Positions 45,581 through 55,245 of a stretch of DNA of 64,000 bases are shown one piece after another. Source of the stretch: Bacillus inaquosorum KCTC 13429 (GTDB taxonomy: Bacteria; Bacillota; Bacilli; Bacillales; Bacillaceae); the NCBI RefSeq assembly GCF_000332645.1, contig NZ_AMXN01000002.1:62001-126000 (forward strand). Direction: 5' to 3'. The notes below the pieces were generated by a model that did no database searches, had not been told where the DNA came from, and saw only the letters and a program-made list of their open reading frames with translations. The position numbers were made by a program, and so were the translations under genes. The first letter of the stretch is position 1. Each line of letters opens with the position of its first letter.

Positions 45581-46021
45581 TTATTCTCCCCCTTGCTGGC
45601 TTATTAAGTAGCGGAGAGCAAGCTTGTAGCCTTCAGATCCAAGACCGACAATCTGCCCTTTCGCAACCGGAGCGATGACCGACTGATGCCTGAATTCCTC
45701 CCTGGCGTATAAGTTTGATAAATGCACCTCAATCACTGGAAGATTAATGCTTGAAACAGCATCCCTGATCGCATAGCTGTAATGGCTCAAGGCACCAGGG
45801 TTCAGAACAATCCCGTCGTATTGCTCCTCAGCCTCATGTATCGCATCTATCAAATCACCTTCGTGGTTAGACTGGAAGAAAGTGAGCTGGATATGTAAGG
45901 CTTCAGCAAAATGAAAAAGGTCTGTTTCGATATTGGTCAGTGTCCGGCGGCCGAATACCTCCGGCTCACGCTTCCCCAGCCGATTGACATTCGGCCCGTT
46001 CAAAATCAAAAAATGAGGCAC
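45581..46021 (-). CDS. aroQ: Type II 3-dehydroquinate dehydratase
   Basis: A 146-residue enzyme. PHFLILNGPNVNRLGKREPEVFG is the N-terminal signature with the active-site loop; LNPGALSHYSYAIRDA and EVHLSNLYAREEFRHQS follow. It dehydrates 3-dehydroquinate in the shikimate pathway. The start is GTG at 46021 with AAAGGAGAG upstream; an out-of-frame ATG overlaps it. Its stop lies 2 bp before the yqhT ATG. Previously yqhS. Confidence 0.93.
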   Translation of the reverse strand: MPHFLILNGPNVNRLGKREPEVFGRRTLTNIETDLFHFAEALHIQLTFFQSNHEGDLIDAIHEAEEQYDGIVLNPGALSHYSYAIRDAVSSINLPVIEVHLSNLYAREEFRHQSVIAPVAKGQIVGLGSEGYKLALRYLISQQGGE

Positions 46022-46057
46022 ATGAATCTCTCCTTTTCGCGAGGGTCTCTCATGTAA

Positions 46058-46084
46058 AAAATGTTCACTTCTCGTGAACATTTT
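46058..46084 (-). terminator. Hairpin between yqhR and aroQ
   Basis: AAAATGTTCAC (46058-46068) and GTGAACATTTT (46074-46084) form an 11-bp perfect stem with a 5-nt loop. On the minus strand it ends in TTTTTTAC, so it could terminate or attenuate transcription after yqhR. Confidence 0.8.
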
Positions 46085-46108
46085 ACCATACTGGAAATGG
46101 ATAATACA

Positions 46109-46642
46109 CTATTCTCTATGCGTTCCCAGCGCACGTGCCAGCTTTTCCGAATTCAGCTCATTGTATTCAAATGAAATGGAATAACCGACAAACAGCCCGT
46201 AAAGCAAATAAATGCAAATGGTTGTAATAATTGTATCTGGTTTCAGTTCGGTCACCGCGCGCACATCAGGAAAAATCGGATTAAAAACAAAAAACACGAG
46301 TAGCCAAAGCAGCAAGCCGTATAAAATACCCGGCCACATTGTTTTTAAACGTTTCAATAGAAGAAAATATAGAAATGCTGCGCCAATTGAAATCATTCCG
46401 ATCAAAATGATGCTGATTATGGTTCCAAGTCCATGTTTTTTCCACTCTCCAAGCACAAACGGCTGCAAAATCATATTCGGACTGACTTCAGAAAAATGAA
46501 ACAAATACGCAATATAAGCGATAAAACTCCATAATACGCCGCCGCAAAAACCTGTTGCCGCCACCCTGCCGGCCATCGGAACAGGCGGTCCTTGCTTCTC
46601 AGTCGATTCTTGATTTTGTTCTGTATTTTTTTCGCTTGTCAT
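46109..46642 (-). CDS. yqhR: Membrane protein YqhR
   Basis: A 177-residue protein. The N-terminal polar region (to about 28) precedes four hydrophobic helices (GFCGGVLWSFIAYIAYL, IISIILIGMISIGAAFLYF, ILYGLLLWLLVFFVF, TICIYLLYGLFVGYSI). The second of two adjacent ATGs is chosen because GGAGG is 7 nt upstream of it; the first would be one codon longer. It is divergent from yqhQ. No function is recognised. Confidence 0.85.
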   Translation of the reverse strand: MTSEKNTEQNQESTEKQGPPVPMAGRVAATGFCGGVLWSFIAYIAYLFHFSEVSPNMILQPFVLGEWKKHGLGTIISIILIGMISIGAAFLYFLLLKRLKTMWPGILYGLLLWLLVFFVFNPIFPDVRAVTELKPDTIITTICIYLLYGLFVGYSISFEYNELNSEKLARALGTHRE

Positions 46643-46870
46643 CATGGCACCTCCAGTTAAAGTGTGCCCAAAAAATGAAATGTCAATAAAAAAGCTCACA
46701 CTTTTTGGCAGCTGCGAGTAAAATTTGAAAATAACGGGTATAATGCATGAAGAAAAAGCAAGGCTATGGCAACTTTTCAGCCTGTCAATCTAGAGGTTTA
46801 GCGCTGTTTCCTGTACAATAGAGTGAAAGGAAATGGTTAGCAATCCTAAAGAAATAGGCAGGTTGATAAT

Positions 46871-47827
46871 ATGTCAAAACATAAAATTCCGCCCGCTTAC
46901 GGCGGGCAGGCAGTTGTGGAAGGCGTTATGTTTGGCGGAAAGCATCATTACGTTACGGCGATCAGAAGAACGGATGGGAGCATTGACTTTTTTAAGCTTC
47001 CCCGCAAACACAATCCGAAACTGAACATCGTAAAAAAGATACCGTTTTTACGAGGAATCGCAGCCATTATTGAAGCGAGCGCAAACGGCACCAAACATTT
47101 GAATTTTTCAAGCGAACGTTACGGGCTCGATCCATCGGAAGACGAGACACTTGAGCAGGAAGAAAAAAAATCCTCCGGTCTGTCTATGTATCTCAGCCTC
47201 GCGGTAATCGGCGTCTTATCATTTTTGTTCAGTAAATTCGTATTTACATTGGTTCCTGTTTTCTTAGCTGAACTGACAAGGCCGATTTTTTCATCGGACA
47301 CAGCGCAAATCGCGGTTGAAAGCCTGTTTAAGTTGATTTTGCTGCTCGGCTATATTTATTTTTTGTCCATGACACCGCTCATTAAAAGAGTGTTTCAATA
47401 TCATGGAGCCGAACATAAAGTCATAAACTGTTACGAACAGAATTTGCCAATTACAGTGCAGAATGTTCAAAACCAATCTCGGCTTCATTACCGCTGCGGA
47501 TCAAGCTTTATATTATTTACGATTATTGTCGGCATGTTTGTCTATTTGCTCGTTCCGACAGATCCGCTTTGGCTGCGTGTTATAGATCGTGTCGCGCTGA
47601 TACCAGTCGTACTCGGCATATCCTTTGAAGTTCTGCAGCTGACTAACAAAGTGCGTGATATTCCCGGACTGAAATTTCTTGGATACCCGGGCCTCTGGCT
47701 TCAGCTGTTAACAACAAAAGAACCTAAGGATGACCAGGTTCAAGTTGCCATCGAAAGCTTTAACGAGCTTCTCAGACTCGAAGAAATGTCTGAACAAAAT
47801 CAGAAGCCTTCTCACAACGTCATCTAA
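46871..47827 (+). CDS. yqhQ: Conserved membrane protein YqhQ (DUF1385)
   Basis: A 318-residue protein. The N-terminal YGGQAVVEGVMFGGKHHYVTAIRR is the DUF1385 signature. Membrane helices occur at about 105-130, 150-175 and 208-245. FQYHGAEHKVINCYE and SRLHYRCGSSF contain conserved His and Cys residues, suggestive of metal binding or catalysis, but this is inference. The family is conserved in Firmicutes and some other bacteria without assigned function. yqhP follows 39 bp later. Confidence 0.9.
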   Translation: MSKHKIPPAYGGQAVVEGVMFGGKHHYVTAIRRTDGSIDFFKLPRKHNPKLNIVKKIPFLRGIAAIIEASANGTKHLNFSSERYGLDPSEDETLEQEEKKSSGLSMYLSLAVIGVLSFLFSKFVFTLVPVFLAELTRPIFSSDTAQIAVESLFKLILLLGYIYFLSMTPLIKRVFQYHGAEHKVINCYEQNLPITVQNVQNQSRLHYRCGSSFILFTIIVGMFVYLLVPTDPLWLRVIDRVALIPVVLGISFEVLQLTNKVRDIPGLKFLGYPGLWLQLLTTKEPKDDQVQVAIESFNELLRLEEMSEQNQKPSHNVI

Positions 47828-47866
47828 AATCCGTTGCCCTGCTATTACTTTCGGAGGTGGACAGTT

Positions 47867-48262
47867 ATGAATCATCGTGTACAACCTATTATTGCTGTAT
47901 TAATCGCGCTGGGAGCGTTCGGTTTCCTCTATGTGCTGGTAACCAATCCCGGAGAAATGGCAAAAATGGCGGTAACCGTCATCGTGGCAGGTATCATTAT
48001 TTATTTTATTGTGAAATATGTAATGAATCGAAATGCGGGCAGCGAAGGAGCAGCCTTCAAAAAAGCGGCGAAACAGTCGCGGCGCCGGATGAAAGAACAA
48101 AAAGCAAAGCATCGCGCCGGACATAAGGGACGTGTGAGCCACCTGCGAAGCGTTCCGAGCGCCAGCAAGCCTAAGCCGATGATTCTCAAGAAAAAAAGCC
48201 AGACTCAGCTGACTGTTATAGAAGGGAAAAAAAATAAAAAGAAAAACAGAGCGCTTTTTTAA
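47867..48262 (+). CDS. yqhP: Membrane protein YqhP with basic tail
   Basis: A 131-residue protein with two N-terminal helices (about 8-24 and 30-50). The cytoplasmic tail is extremely basic (KKAAKQSRRRMKEQKAKHRAG; ending GKKNKKKNRALF), which suggests binding to nucleic acid or anionic lipid; this is inference. GGAGGTGGACAG precedes the ATG. Its stop overlaps the stop of the convergent yqhO by 4 bp. Confidence 0.87.
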   Translation: MNHRVQPIIAVLIALGAFGFLYVLVTNPGEMAKMAVTVIVAGIIIYFIVKYVMNRNAGSEGAAFKKAAKQSRRRMKEQKAKHRAGHKGRVSHLRSVPSASKPKPMILKKKSQTQLTVIEGKKNKKKNRALF

Positions 48263-49134
48263 TAGGTCCATTGTTTTAAAAACAGCTCTGTCCGTCTTTT
48301 ACCTAGCTCTATCAGGGCTAGTTTTTTTTGTTGTGTTAATTGAAAATCAGTTGCCATTACGTCATCAACCGGCAGAAAAATGATGTTTTGTTCATAGCGT
48401 GACGCAATATGCCTTGCGTCATGTGCATCCTTCATCGTTTCAAATAGGGCGCCAAACAGTTCGAAAGCGTTGCGGATATTTTTTTTCGGGCGCTCCCTTT
48501 CACGCGGCGCAAGCGTCACACCGATCACAGGGCGTTTTCTTTCCTTTGAAAACAGCCATATTGGAAAATTACTTAACACGCCTCCGTCAACCACCGTGGC
48601 AGTGCCTGTGTCCGTTTTTAATTTTATCGGTTCAAAGAAATACGGAATGCTGCAGCTCATTCTCACCGCCCTGGCAACCGGAAACATATCGGGATTTAAC
48701 CCGTAACGGACCAAATCGTCCGGCAAAACAATCATGGTGCCGTTTGTCAGATCAGAAGCGATAAGGCGCAGAGACCCTTTCTGCAAATCACCGAAAACCC
48801 TTATGCCTTTCGCTCTTAACAGGTCAGCAATCCATTTTTCTATCGTGTCGCCTTTGTATAAGCCAAGACGCCAGTAGATGGACACCCACTGGAGCATTTT
48901 TAAGGGGAGAAATGAGTACCGCTGGTCCAGCAATTTCTCTCCATCCACTTCTTCAATTAAAGCGTGGATTTCCTTACTGGTGTAACCTGACGCAATGAAA
49001 GCGGCAATAATTGCGCCCGCGCTTGTACCCGCAAGCCTTTTAAAGCGGAAACCTTTTTCCTCAAGCGCTTCATAAGCGCCTGCAAGCGCAATGCCTTTTA
49101 CTCCTCCGCCGGAAAACACACCGTCAATATACAT
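48259..49134 (-). CDS. yqhO: Patatin-like phospholipase YqhO
   Basis: A 291-residue patatin-fold hydrolase. The oxyanion loop is GGGVKGIALAGAYEAL, the nucleophile elbow GTSAGA (Ser near residue 38), and the catalytic Asp is in VVDGGVLSNFP. It probably hydrolyses membrane or storage lipids. It is convergent with yqhP and their ends overlap by 4 bp, with no clear terminator between them. Confidence 0.92.
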   Translation of the reverse strand: MYIDGVFSGGGVKGIALAGAYEALEEKGFRFKRLAGTSAGAIIAAFIASGYTSKEIHALIEEVDGEKLLDQRYSFLPLKMLQWVSIYWRLGLYKGDTIEKWIADLLRAKGIRVFGDLQKGSLRLIASDLTNGTMIVLPDDLVRYGLNPDMFPVARAVRMSCSIPYFFEPIKLKTDTGTATVVDGGVLSNFPIWLFSKERKRPVIGVTLAPRERERPKKNIRNAFELFGALFETMKDAHDARHIASRYEQNIIFLPVDDVMATDFQLTQQKKLALIELGKRRTELFLKQWTY

Positions 49135-49228
49135 CTCATTCCCTCCCCCTCCATCCGATCGTTTACTATCATTTTAAGAAAACACGCGAAGAAATAGACC
49201 AACGAATGACACGCGGCCCGACGCATCA

Positions 49229-49260
49229 AAAAAGACGGCCTCCTTCGAGACCGCCTTTTT
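49229..49260 (-). terminator. mntR terminator
   Basis: On the minus strand AAAGGCGGTCT pairs with AGGCCGTCTTT (one mismatch, one G-U), followed by TTTT. It overlaps the end of mntR. Confidence 0.8.
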
Positions 49261-49687
49261 ACTGATTATGATGTTCTGTTTTCTTTTGGATTGATTTCAG
49301 ATCTTTTTTACGAGCATCATCTTCTTCAAAATATTGAACAAGATCCCCGATGCGATCAATGCTGTTCCAGCTTAAATGATGTTCGATTCCTTCGACATCG
49401 TTATATATTTTCTCTTCATCAACACCAATGATTCTTAAAAACTGCTCAAGCAATTCATGTCTGTATACCAGCCGTTTGCCTATTTTTTTCCCTTTAGACG
49501 TTAACACGAGACCGCGATATTTTTCATAAATTAAATATTCGTCTTTATCTAGTTTTTGAACCATTTTCGTTACAGAGGAGGGATGGACTGCCAATGCTTC
49601 CGCGATATCGGAAACCCGTGCATATCCTTTTTCTTCAATCAGCATATAAATCTGTTCAATATAATCTTCCATACTTGGTGTTGTCAT
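49259..49687 (-). CDS. mntR: MntR, manganese-responsive repressor
   Basis: A 142-residue DtxR-family regulator. The winged helix contains [30 protein letters not shown]. Metal ligands expected in MntR are present: D8 and E11 in [10 protein letters not shown], His77 in YRHELLEQ, and E99/E102/H103 in [11 protein letters not shown]. With Mn(II) it represses mntH and mntABCD and activates efflux genes. The start at 49687 has GGGAGGG upstream and gives the standard N-terminus. lipM lies upstream on the same strand. Confidence 0.97.
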   Translation of the reverse strand: MTTPSMEDYIEQIYMLIEEKGYARVSDIAEALAVHPSSVTKMVQKLDKDEYLIYEKYRGLVLTSKGKKIGKRLVYRHELLEQFLRIIGVDEEKIYNDVEGIEHHLSWNSIDRIGDLVQYFEEDDARKKDLKSIQKKTEHHNQ

Positions 49688-49786
49688 CGAAACCCTCCCA
49701 AAAAGCACCTTAACTTTATAAACCATTACAAGTTTACACTAATGAACTTGAAAAAACAAGGATGCTCCGCAGGCCAAAAGCCCTTT

Positions 49787-50623
49787 TTACCGCTTATAAT
49801 TCCATTCATCTGAAGCATATTTTGTTTCTGCCAAATGATGAACAAAATCAAGCTCTTCCTGAGTTAGTTCGTACGGCTCTAAATGAATGTTAAGACCAGT
49901 TTCAAATCCTTCTTTAAAGGCTTTACGGGCCTCATCCATCGTCACCCGCTTATCGGTGAGTTCATTAATGGCAACCGCTTTATTTTTGAAATTGCGCTGC
50001 ATCCGCTCTCTGACTCTTTCACTCGGATACAAGAACAGATCGAACAGCTTGTCCTCATCCAAATCAAGCAGAATGGAGCCATGCTGAAGAATCACGCCTT
50101 TTTGTCTCGTTTGCGCACTTCCCGCCACTTTGCGTCCCTCGACCACCAGCTCATACCACGAAGGCGCGTCAAAACAAACGGATGACCGCGGATTTTTTAA
50201 GCTTTCTTTTTCTTTTTCAGTTCTCGGGATGGCAAAGTAAGCGTCCAGACCGAGATTTCTAAAGCCTTGGAGTATGCCTTCTGAAATGACCCGGTATGCC
50301 TCAGTAACAGTCGCCGGCATTTCGGGGTGCTCTTCCGAAACAATCACGCTGTATGTCAATTCCTGATCGTGCAGAACACCTCTCCCGCCGGTCGGGCGTC
50401 TGACAAATCCGAGATTATACTTATGTACTGCTTCAAAATTGATTTCCTTTTTAATATTTTGAAAATAGCCTACAGAAAGAGTCGCCGGATTCCAACCGTA
50501 AAAACGGATAACCGGAGGAATTTTCTTTTCGCTGTGCCAATATAAAAGCGCTTCATCAAGCGCCATATTGAATGCAGGACTTGCATTGCCTGAGTCTATA
50601 AACCGCCAAGTTTCTTTTTCCAT
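49787..50623 (-). CDS. lipM: LipM, octanoyl-[GcvH] transferase
   Basis: A 278-residue BPL/LplA/LipB-fold protein. [19 protein letters not shown] is the family motif; the active cysteine is C150 in [10 protein letters not shown]. It moves octanoyl from acyl carrier protein to GcvH, starting lipoic acid assembly. Its placement near the gcvT-gcvPA-gcvPB operon fits its link with glycine cleavage. The lipoylated BkdB encoded earlier also depends on this route. Confidence 0.96.
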   Translation of the reverse strand: MEKETWRFIDSGNASPAFNMALDEALLYWHSEKKIPPVIRFYGWNPATLSVGYFQNIKKEINFEAVHKYNLGFVRRPTGGRGVLHDQELTYSVIVSEEHPEMPATVTEAYRVISEGILQGFRNLGLDAYFAIPRTEKEKESLKNPRSSVCFDAPSWYELVVEGRKVAGSAQTRQKGVILQHGSILLDLDEDKLFDLFLYPSERVRERMQRNFKNKAVAINELTDKRVTMDEARKAFKEGFETGLNIHLEPYELTQEELDFVHHLAETKYASDEWNYKR

Positions 50624-50704
50624 TTTGAGACCTTCCTTACCGTTTTAATAGAATCAGTTTATCAAACTGCAGGGAAAATGAAAAATATTTTAGTTCCATT
50701 ATGG

Positions 50705-50733
50705 ATGACAATCGCGCCGTGCTTTACTATAAT
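50705..50733 (+). promoter_or_regulatory. yqhL promoter (sigma-A type)
   Basis: ATGACA (50705-50710), 17 bp, TATAAT (50728-50733). A TGTCGAA Spo0A-box core (50740-50746) overlaps the expected start site. The yqhL TTG start follows about 75 bp downstream. Confidence 0.72.
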
Positions 50734-50813
50734 AGTATTTGTCGAAAACGGCTCTATGGCCTTGTTTTATGAAGCAGGGTTTTGATTTTATATGCTAAAG
50801 GAGTAGAATCACA

Positions 50814-51191
50814 TTGTCTAATATGATCGTCTTAATTATTTTTGCTGCGTTTCTCGTCTATATGATTGCTTCATATGTCTATCAGCAGCGAATTATGAAA
50901 ACACTTACGGAAGAAGAGTTCCGCGCAGGTTACCGAAAAGCGCAGCTCATTGACGTTCGTGAACCGAATGAGTTTGAGGGCGGACATATTTTAGGTGCCC
51001 GCAACATCCCGCTTTCCCAGCTGAAACAGAGAAAAAATGAAATCCGTCCGGACAAGCCTGTCTATCTGTACTGCCAAAACAGTGTCCGCAGCGGACGCGC
51101 GGCACAAACTCTGCGCAAAAACGGCTGCACTGAGATTTACAACCTAAAGGGCGGCTTTAAAAAATGGGGCGGAAAGATTAAAGCGAAGTAA
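50814..51191 (+). CDS. yqhL: Membrane-anchored rhodanese-like protein YqhL
   Basis: A 125-residue protein. The N-terminal membrane helix (about 4-22, MIVLIIFAAFLVYMIASYVY) leads to a rhodanese domain. The active loop is YLYCQNSVRSGRAAQTL, with catalytic Cys. It may transfer sulfur or act on thiols at the membrane. The start is TTG, with AAAGGAG 9 nt upstream. It ends at a perfect bidirectional terminator facing gcvPB. Confidence 0.9.
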   Translation: MSNMIVLIIFAAFLVYMIASYVYQQRIMKTLTEEEFRAGYRKAQLIDVREPNEFEGGHILGARNIPLSQLKQRKNEIRPDKPVYLYCQNSVRSGRAAQTLRKNGCTEIYNLKGGFKKWGGKIKAK

Positions 51192-51192
51192 T

Positions 51193-51231
51193 AAAGGAAA
51201 ACAGCTGTCGTATAGACAGCTGTTTTCCTTT
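51193..51231. terminator. Bidirectional terminator between yqhL and gcvPB
   Basis: AAAGGAAAACAGCTGTC (51193-51209) and GACAGCTGTTTTCCTTT (51215-51231) form a perfect 17-bp stem with a 5-nt loop. It overlaps the gcvPB stop. Confidence 0.9.
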
Positions 51232-52696
51232 ATCTCTCTTCCGTCTCGTACCTGAGCACCGGGTGTCTCGCCGCTTTTGTTTCATCCATTCTTTTTACAA
51301 TCGTCGTATGCGGCGCCTCTTGGACGAGCTCCGGATTCTCCTCCGCTTCCCTTGCGATTTGAATCATAGCGTTGATAAACGCATCCAGTGTTTCCTTGGA
51401 TTCCGTCTCTGTCGGCTCGATCATGATGCATTCTTCAACATTAAGCGGGAAATAAATCGTAGGCGGATGATATCCAAAATCGAGCAGCCGTTTTGCTATA
51501 TCAAGCGTACGCACTCCCAGCTTTTTCTGGCGCTTCCCTGACAATACAAATTCATGTTTGCAATGACGGTCAAACGGAAGATCGTAATAAGGCGCAAGCT
51601 TTCTCATCATATAGTTGGCGTTTAACACTGCGTTCTCAGTAACAGCCTTTAACCCGTCAGGCCCCATAGAGCGGATATACGTATACGCTCTGACATTGAT
51701 GCCGAAGTTGCCGTAATACGGCTTCACGCGGCCGATCGCATGAGGGCGGTCATAATCAAACGTAAAGCGTCCTTCTTTTTGGATTAAAACTGGTTTTGGC
51801 AAATAAGGAATCAGATCTTTTTTTACGCCGACAGGGCCTGATCCGGGGCCTCCGCCGCCATGAGGGCCAGTGAATGTTTTATGCAAGTTGAGGTGCACCA
51901 CGTCAAAACCCATATCTCCCGGTCGTGCTTTGCTTAAAACGGCATTTAAATTAGCGCCGTCATAGTACAGTTTCCCCCCCGCTTGGTGAACAATTTCCGC
52001 CATCTCGGTAATCTGTTCCTCAAACAAGCCGAGCGTGTTCGGATTCGTCAGCATAAGAGCCGCCGTTTCTTCATCCACTGCTCTTTTTAAATCCTCCAGA
52101 TCGACGAGCCCCTTTTCATTCGATTTCACCGTTACTGTTTCAAAGCCTGCTACTGTAGCTGAAGCAGGGTTCGTCCCGTGCGCGGAATCAGGTACAATGA
52201 CCTTCGTCCGCTTGAAATCCCCGCGCGCTTCATGATAGGCCCGGATCATCATCAGCCCCGTCCACTCGCCATGCGCCCCAGCAGCGGGCTGAAGCGTGAC
52301 CTCATCCATTCCCGTAATTTCCTCAAGGTGCTTGCTTAAATCATATAAAAGCTCTAAAGCGCCTTGAACCGTGTCTTCATCCTGAAGAGGATGAATCGCA
52401 GCAAAACCGGGAATTCGCGCGATTTTTTCATTTATTTTCGGATTGTATTTCATTGTGCAAGAACCGAGCGGGTAAAAGCCTGAATCCACCCCGTGATTAC
52501 GTTTAGACAGCGCTGTATAATGGCGCATGATATCCAGCTCGGACACCTCTGGCAGCTCTGCATCCTCGTCGCGAATATAGGTGTCTGACAAGAGGTTCTC
52601 CAATTCGATTTCCGGTACATCGAGCTCCGGCAGACTGTAGCCGATACGGCCTTCTCTGGAAAGCTCAAAAATAAGTGCCTGATCCTGATTACTCAT
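51230..52696 (-). CDS. gcvPB: Glycine decarboxylase subunit 2 (GcvPB)
   Basis: A 488-residue PLP enzyme subunit. The PLP lysine is in [20 protein letters not shown]. It pairs with GcvPA to form the split P-protein that decarboxylates glycine and loads aminomethyl onto lipoyl-GcvH. The start at 52696 overlaps the end of gcvPA by 8 nt and has GGGGGATCG as ribosome-binding site. gcvH lies elsewhere. Confidence 0.97.
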   Translation of the reverse strand: MSNQDQALIFELSREGRIGYSLPELDVPEIELENLLSDTYIRDEDAELPEVSELDIMRHYTALSKRNHGVDSGFYPLGSCTMKYNPKINEKIARIPGFAAIHPLQDEDTVQGALELLYDLSKHLEEITGMDEVTLQPAAGAHGEWTGLMMIRAYHEARGDFKRTKVIVPDSAHGTNPASATVAGFETVTVKSNEKGLVDLEDLKRAVDEETAALMLTNPNTLGLFEEQITEMAEIVHQAGGKLYYDGANLNAVLSKARPGDMGFDVVHLNLHKTFTGPHGGGGPGSGPVGVKKDLIPYLPKPVLIQKEGRFTFDYDRPHAIGRVKPYYGNFGINVRAYTYIRSMGPDGLKAVTENAVLNANYMMRKLAPYYDLPFDRHCKHEFVLSGKRQKKLGVRTLDIAKRLLDFGYHPPTIYFPLNVEECIMIEPTETESKETLDAFINAMIQIAREAEENPELVQEAPHTTIVKRMDETKAARHPVLRYETEER

Positions 52697-54035
52697 GGCG
52701 ATCCCCCAATTCCTGAATAAGTGCGTCAATTTCTTCTTTTGTTCTCAGCTCCGTTACAGCAATCAGCATATGACAGTCCAGCTCCGGATACGTCAGCCCA
52801 AGATCATATCCGCCGATGATGCCTTTTGCCAGCAAACGCCGATTTACTGCTTTTACCGGTTCATCCAGTTTGATGACAAATTCATTAAACATCGGTCCAT
52901 CAAACATGACGGTGAGGCCCGCTTTTTTTGCTTCTTGCTTGGCATAGTTGGCTTTTAGGAGATTTTGACGGGCGATTTCTTTTACGCCGTTTTTCCCGAG
53001 AGCTGTCATGGCGACAGAAGCTGCCAGCGCATTTAAAGCTTGGTTCGAGCATATATTTGATGTCGCTTTATCCCGGCGGATATGCTGTTCCCTGGCTTGC
53101 AAAGTAAGCACAAAGCCTCTTTTTCCGTTTTCGTCTTCCGTTTGTCCGACGAGACGGCCCGGCACTTTTCTCATTAATTTTTTGTTGACTGCAAAAAAGC
53201 CGCAGTGCGGGCCGCCGTATGCGGAAGGAATGCCGAAAGGCTGTGCATCACCGACGACGATATCAGCCTGAAACTTGCCCGGCGGAGTGAGAAGACCTAG
53301 CGCAAGCGGATTGGCTGACACAATAAACATGGATTTCCCTTGATGAGCGATAGGCTCAATATCCTTTAATGGCTCAACCCGGCCAAAAAAATTAGGGTAC
53401 TGAACGATCACTGCAGCCGTGTCCTCGCAAACGGTTTGGCGCAAAGCATCAATATCAGTAACTCCATCTTTAGCGGGGACTTCAACGACTTCAATATACT
53501 GACCTTTTGCGTACGTTTTCAGCACTTCTCTCGATTCAGGATGCACGGTTTTTGACACAACGATTTTTTTCTTTTTCGTGTGGCCGGAAGCAAGCATGGC
53601 CGCTTCCGCCAAGGCTGTTCCGCCATCATACATAGAGGAGTTGGCGATATCCATTCCTGTCAGTTCACAGATCATCGTTTGGAACTCGAAAATGGCCTGT
53701 AGCTCCCCTTGTGAGATTTCCGGCTGATAAGGCGTATACGCCGTATAAAACTCAGAGCGCGAAATGACATGATCCACAATAACAGGCTGATAGTGGTCAT
53801 ATACACCCGCTCCTAAGAAAGACGCGTGTTGTACGGTATCACGATTTTTAGAGGCCAGCTTTGCCAGTTCTCTTGTTAATTCCGTTTCTGATTTCGCTTT
53901 TTTGATTTGATACTCTTTTTGATATCTGACGTTTTCCGGTATATCAGCAAATAATTCATCGATGCCGCTTACGCCGATAGCGGCAAGCATTTCCTGTTTA
54001 TCCTTTTCTGTTGCGGGCAAATAACGGTGCTTCAT
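52689..54035 (-). CDS. gcvPA: Glycine decarboxylase subunit 1 (GcvPA)
   Basis: A 448-residue subunit. Signatures are [38 protein letters not shown] near the N-terminus and [17 protein letters not shown]. It is homologous to the N-terminal half of long P-proteins. It lies 29 bp after gcvT and overlaps gcvPB. The operon is controlled by the glycine riboswitch before gcvT. Confidence 0.97.
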   Translation of the reverse strand: MKHRYLPATEKDKQEMLAAIGVSGIDELFADIPENVRYQKEYQIKKAKSETELTRELAKLASKNRDTVQHASFLGAGVYDHYQPVIVDHVISRSEFYTAYTPYQPEISQGELQAIFEFQTMICELTGMDIANSSMYDGGTALAEAAMLASGHTKKKKIVVSKTVHPESREVLKTYAKGQYIEVVEVPAKDGVTDIDALRQTVCEDTAAVIVQYPNFFGRVEPLKDIEPIAHQGKSMFIVSANPLALGLLTPPGKFQADIVVGDAQPFGIPSAYGGPHCGFFAVNKKLMRKVPGRLVGQTEDENGKRGFVLTLQAREQHIRRDKATSNICSNQALNALAASVAMTALGKNGVKEIARQNLLKANYAKQEAKKAGLTVMFDGPMFNEFVIKLDEPVKAVNRRLLAKGIIGGYDLGLTYPELDCHMLIAVTELRTKEEIDALIQELGDRHE

Positions 54036-54064
54036 GTGTTGACTCCTCTCCCCAAGAAAAAATA

Positions 54065-55153
54065 TTAGCGTTTATAAAATGGTGTTTTGACAACCTTTGC
54101 TTTCACTAATTTTTTGCGAATCTCCACCTCTACAACAGTCCCGATTTCACTCGCTTCCGCAGCAACTAGGGCAAGGCCGACGTTTTTCCCTAATGTCGGT
54201 GACTGCGTGCCGGTTGTGACCTTTCCGACGGACTTGCCATGTTGGAATACTTCATATCCGTGCCGCGGTATCCCTTTTTCGATCATTTCGAGGCCGACAA
54301 GCTTTCGCTTTGCTCCGTTTTCTTTCTGTTCACTCAATACAGACTTACCAAAAAAGTCAGACTCTTTTTTGTGTTTTACGGCAAAGCCAATACCTGCTTC
54401 AATCGGTGTAATATCCTGGGTCAGCTCCTGGCCGTAAAGCGGGAGTTTCGCTTCAAACCGGAGCGTATCACGTGCGCCAAGACCGCATGGAATCAGTCCG
54501 TATTCCTCACCCGCATCAATAATTTGCTTCCACAAATACACGGCATCATGAGCACGGCAGTAAATTTCAAATCCGTCTTCACCCGTATAGCCGGTGCGCG
54601 AAATGAGTGCTCTGCAGCCGCTGATATCAGCTTCATCAATAAACGCAAACGGCTTTAATGCAGACACATCTGAAGCTGCCAGTTTTTTTAAGATTGCTTC
54701 TGCTTTCGGCCCCTGCACAGCCAGGAGCGCAATTTGATCTGACTGATTGTCAATCTGCACATCACCTGTCGCATGTTCTTTCATCCAAGCCAGGTCTTTA
54801 TCTATATTAGAAGCATTAATGACTAGCAGATAGCGGTTCTCTCCTTTTTGATAGACAAGCAAATCATCGACGGTTCCGCCATCCGGATAGCACATCGCTG
54901 TATATTGCGCACGGCCTGGTGTCAACGCGGAAACATCATTTGTCATCAGCCTTTGCAAAAAAGACAGACTGTCGCTTCCTGACACTTCGATTTCTCCCAT
55001 ATGGGATACATCAAAGAGCCCGGCTGCAGTTCGAACAGCCTCGTGTTCGTTTTTTATAGAAGAGAATTGAACAGGAAGCTCCCAGCCTCCGAAATCAATC
55101 GTTTTTCCTCCATATTCCTTATACAGGTCAAATAACGGCGTTCTTTTCAGCAT
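54065..55153 (-). CDS. gcvT: Aminomethyltransferase (T-protein)
   Basis: A 362-residue folate enzyme. [33 protein letters not shown] and [14 protein letters not shown] are hallmark segments. It transfers the methylene from aminomethyl-lipoyl-GcvH to tetrahydrofolate, releasing ammonia. The start at 55153 has AAAAGGGGAGG upstream. An in-frame extension upstream translates the riboswitch region and is rejected. Confidence 0.97.
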   Translation of the reverse strand: MLKRTPLFDLYKEYGGKTIDFGGWELPVQFSSIKNEHEAVRTAAGLFDVSHMGEIEVSGSDSLSFLQRLMTNDVSALTPGRAQYTAMCYPDGGTVDDLLVYQKGENRYLLVINASNIDKDLAWMKEHATGDVQIDNQSDQIALLAVQGPKAEAILKKLAASDVSALKPFAFIDEADISGCRALISRTGYTGEDGFEIYCRAHDAVYLWKQIIDAGEEYGLIPCGLGARDTLRFEAKLPLYGQELTQDITPIEAGIGFAVKHKKESDFFGKSVLSEQKENGAKRKLVGLEMIEKGIPRHGYEVFQHGKSVGKVTTGTQSPTLGKNVGLALVAAEASEIGTVVEVEIRKKLVKAKVVKTPFYKR

Positions 55154-55194
55154 CAAATTCCTCCCCTTTTTCAACGGCGCAGCTAAAAAATTAT

Positions 55195-55244
55195 ACAAAA
55201 AAGGACAGAGAAACACCTCATGTAAAATGAAGGTTCTCTGTCCT
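55195..55244 (-). terminator. Glycine riboswitch expression-platform terminator
   Basis: On the minus strand AGGACAGAGAA (55244-55234) pairs with TTCTCTGTCCT (55212-55202), followed by TTTTTT. When glycine binds, formation of this terminator should be prevented so that gcvT is transcribed. Confidence 0.9.
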
Positions 55245-55245
55245 G

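Noticed and set aside
46747..46821. 24-codon ORF starting MKKKQGYGNF upstream of yqhQ
   Set aside because: Its ATG lies only 3 bases after a TATAAT, so it would begin before the transcript start; there is no ribosome-binding site.
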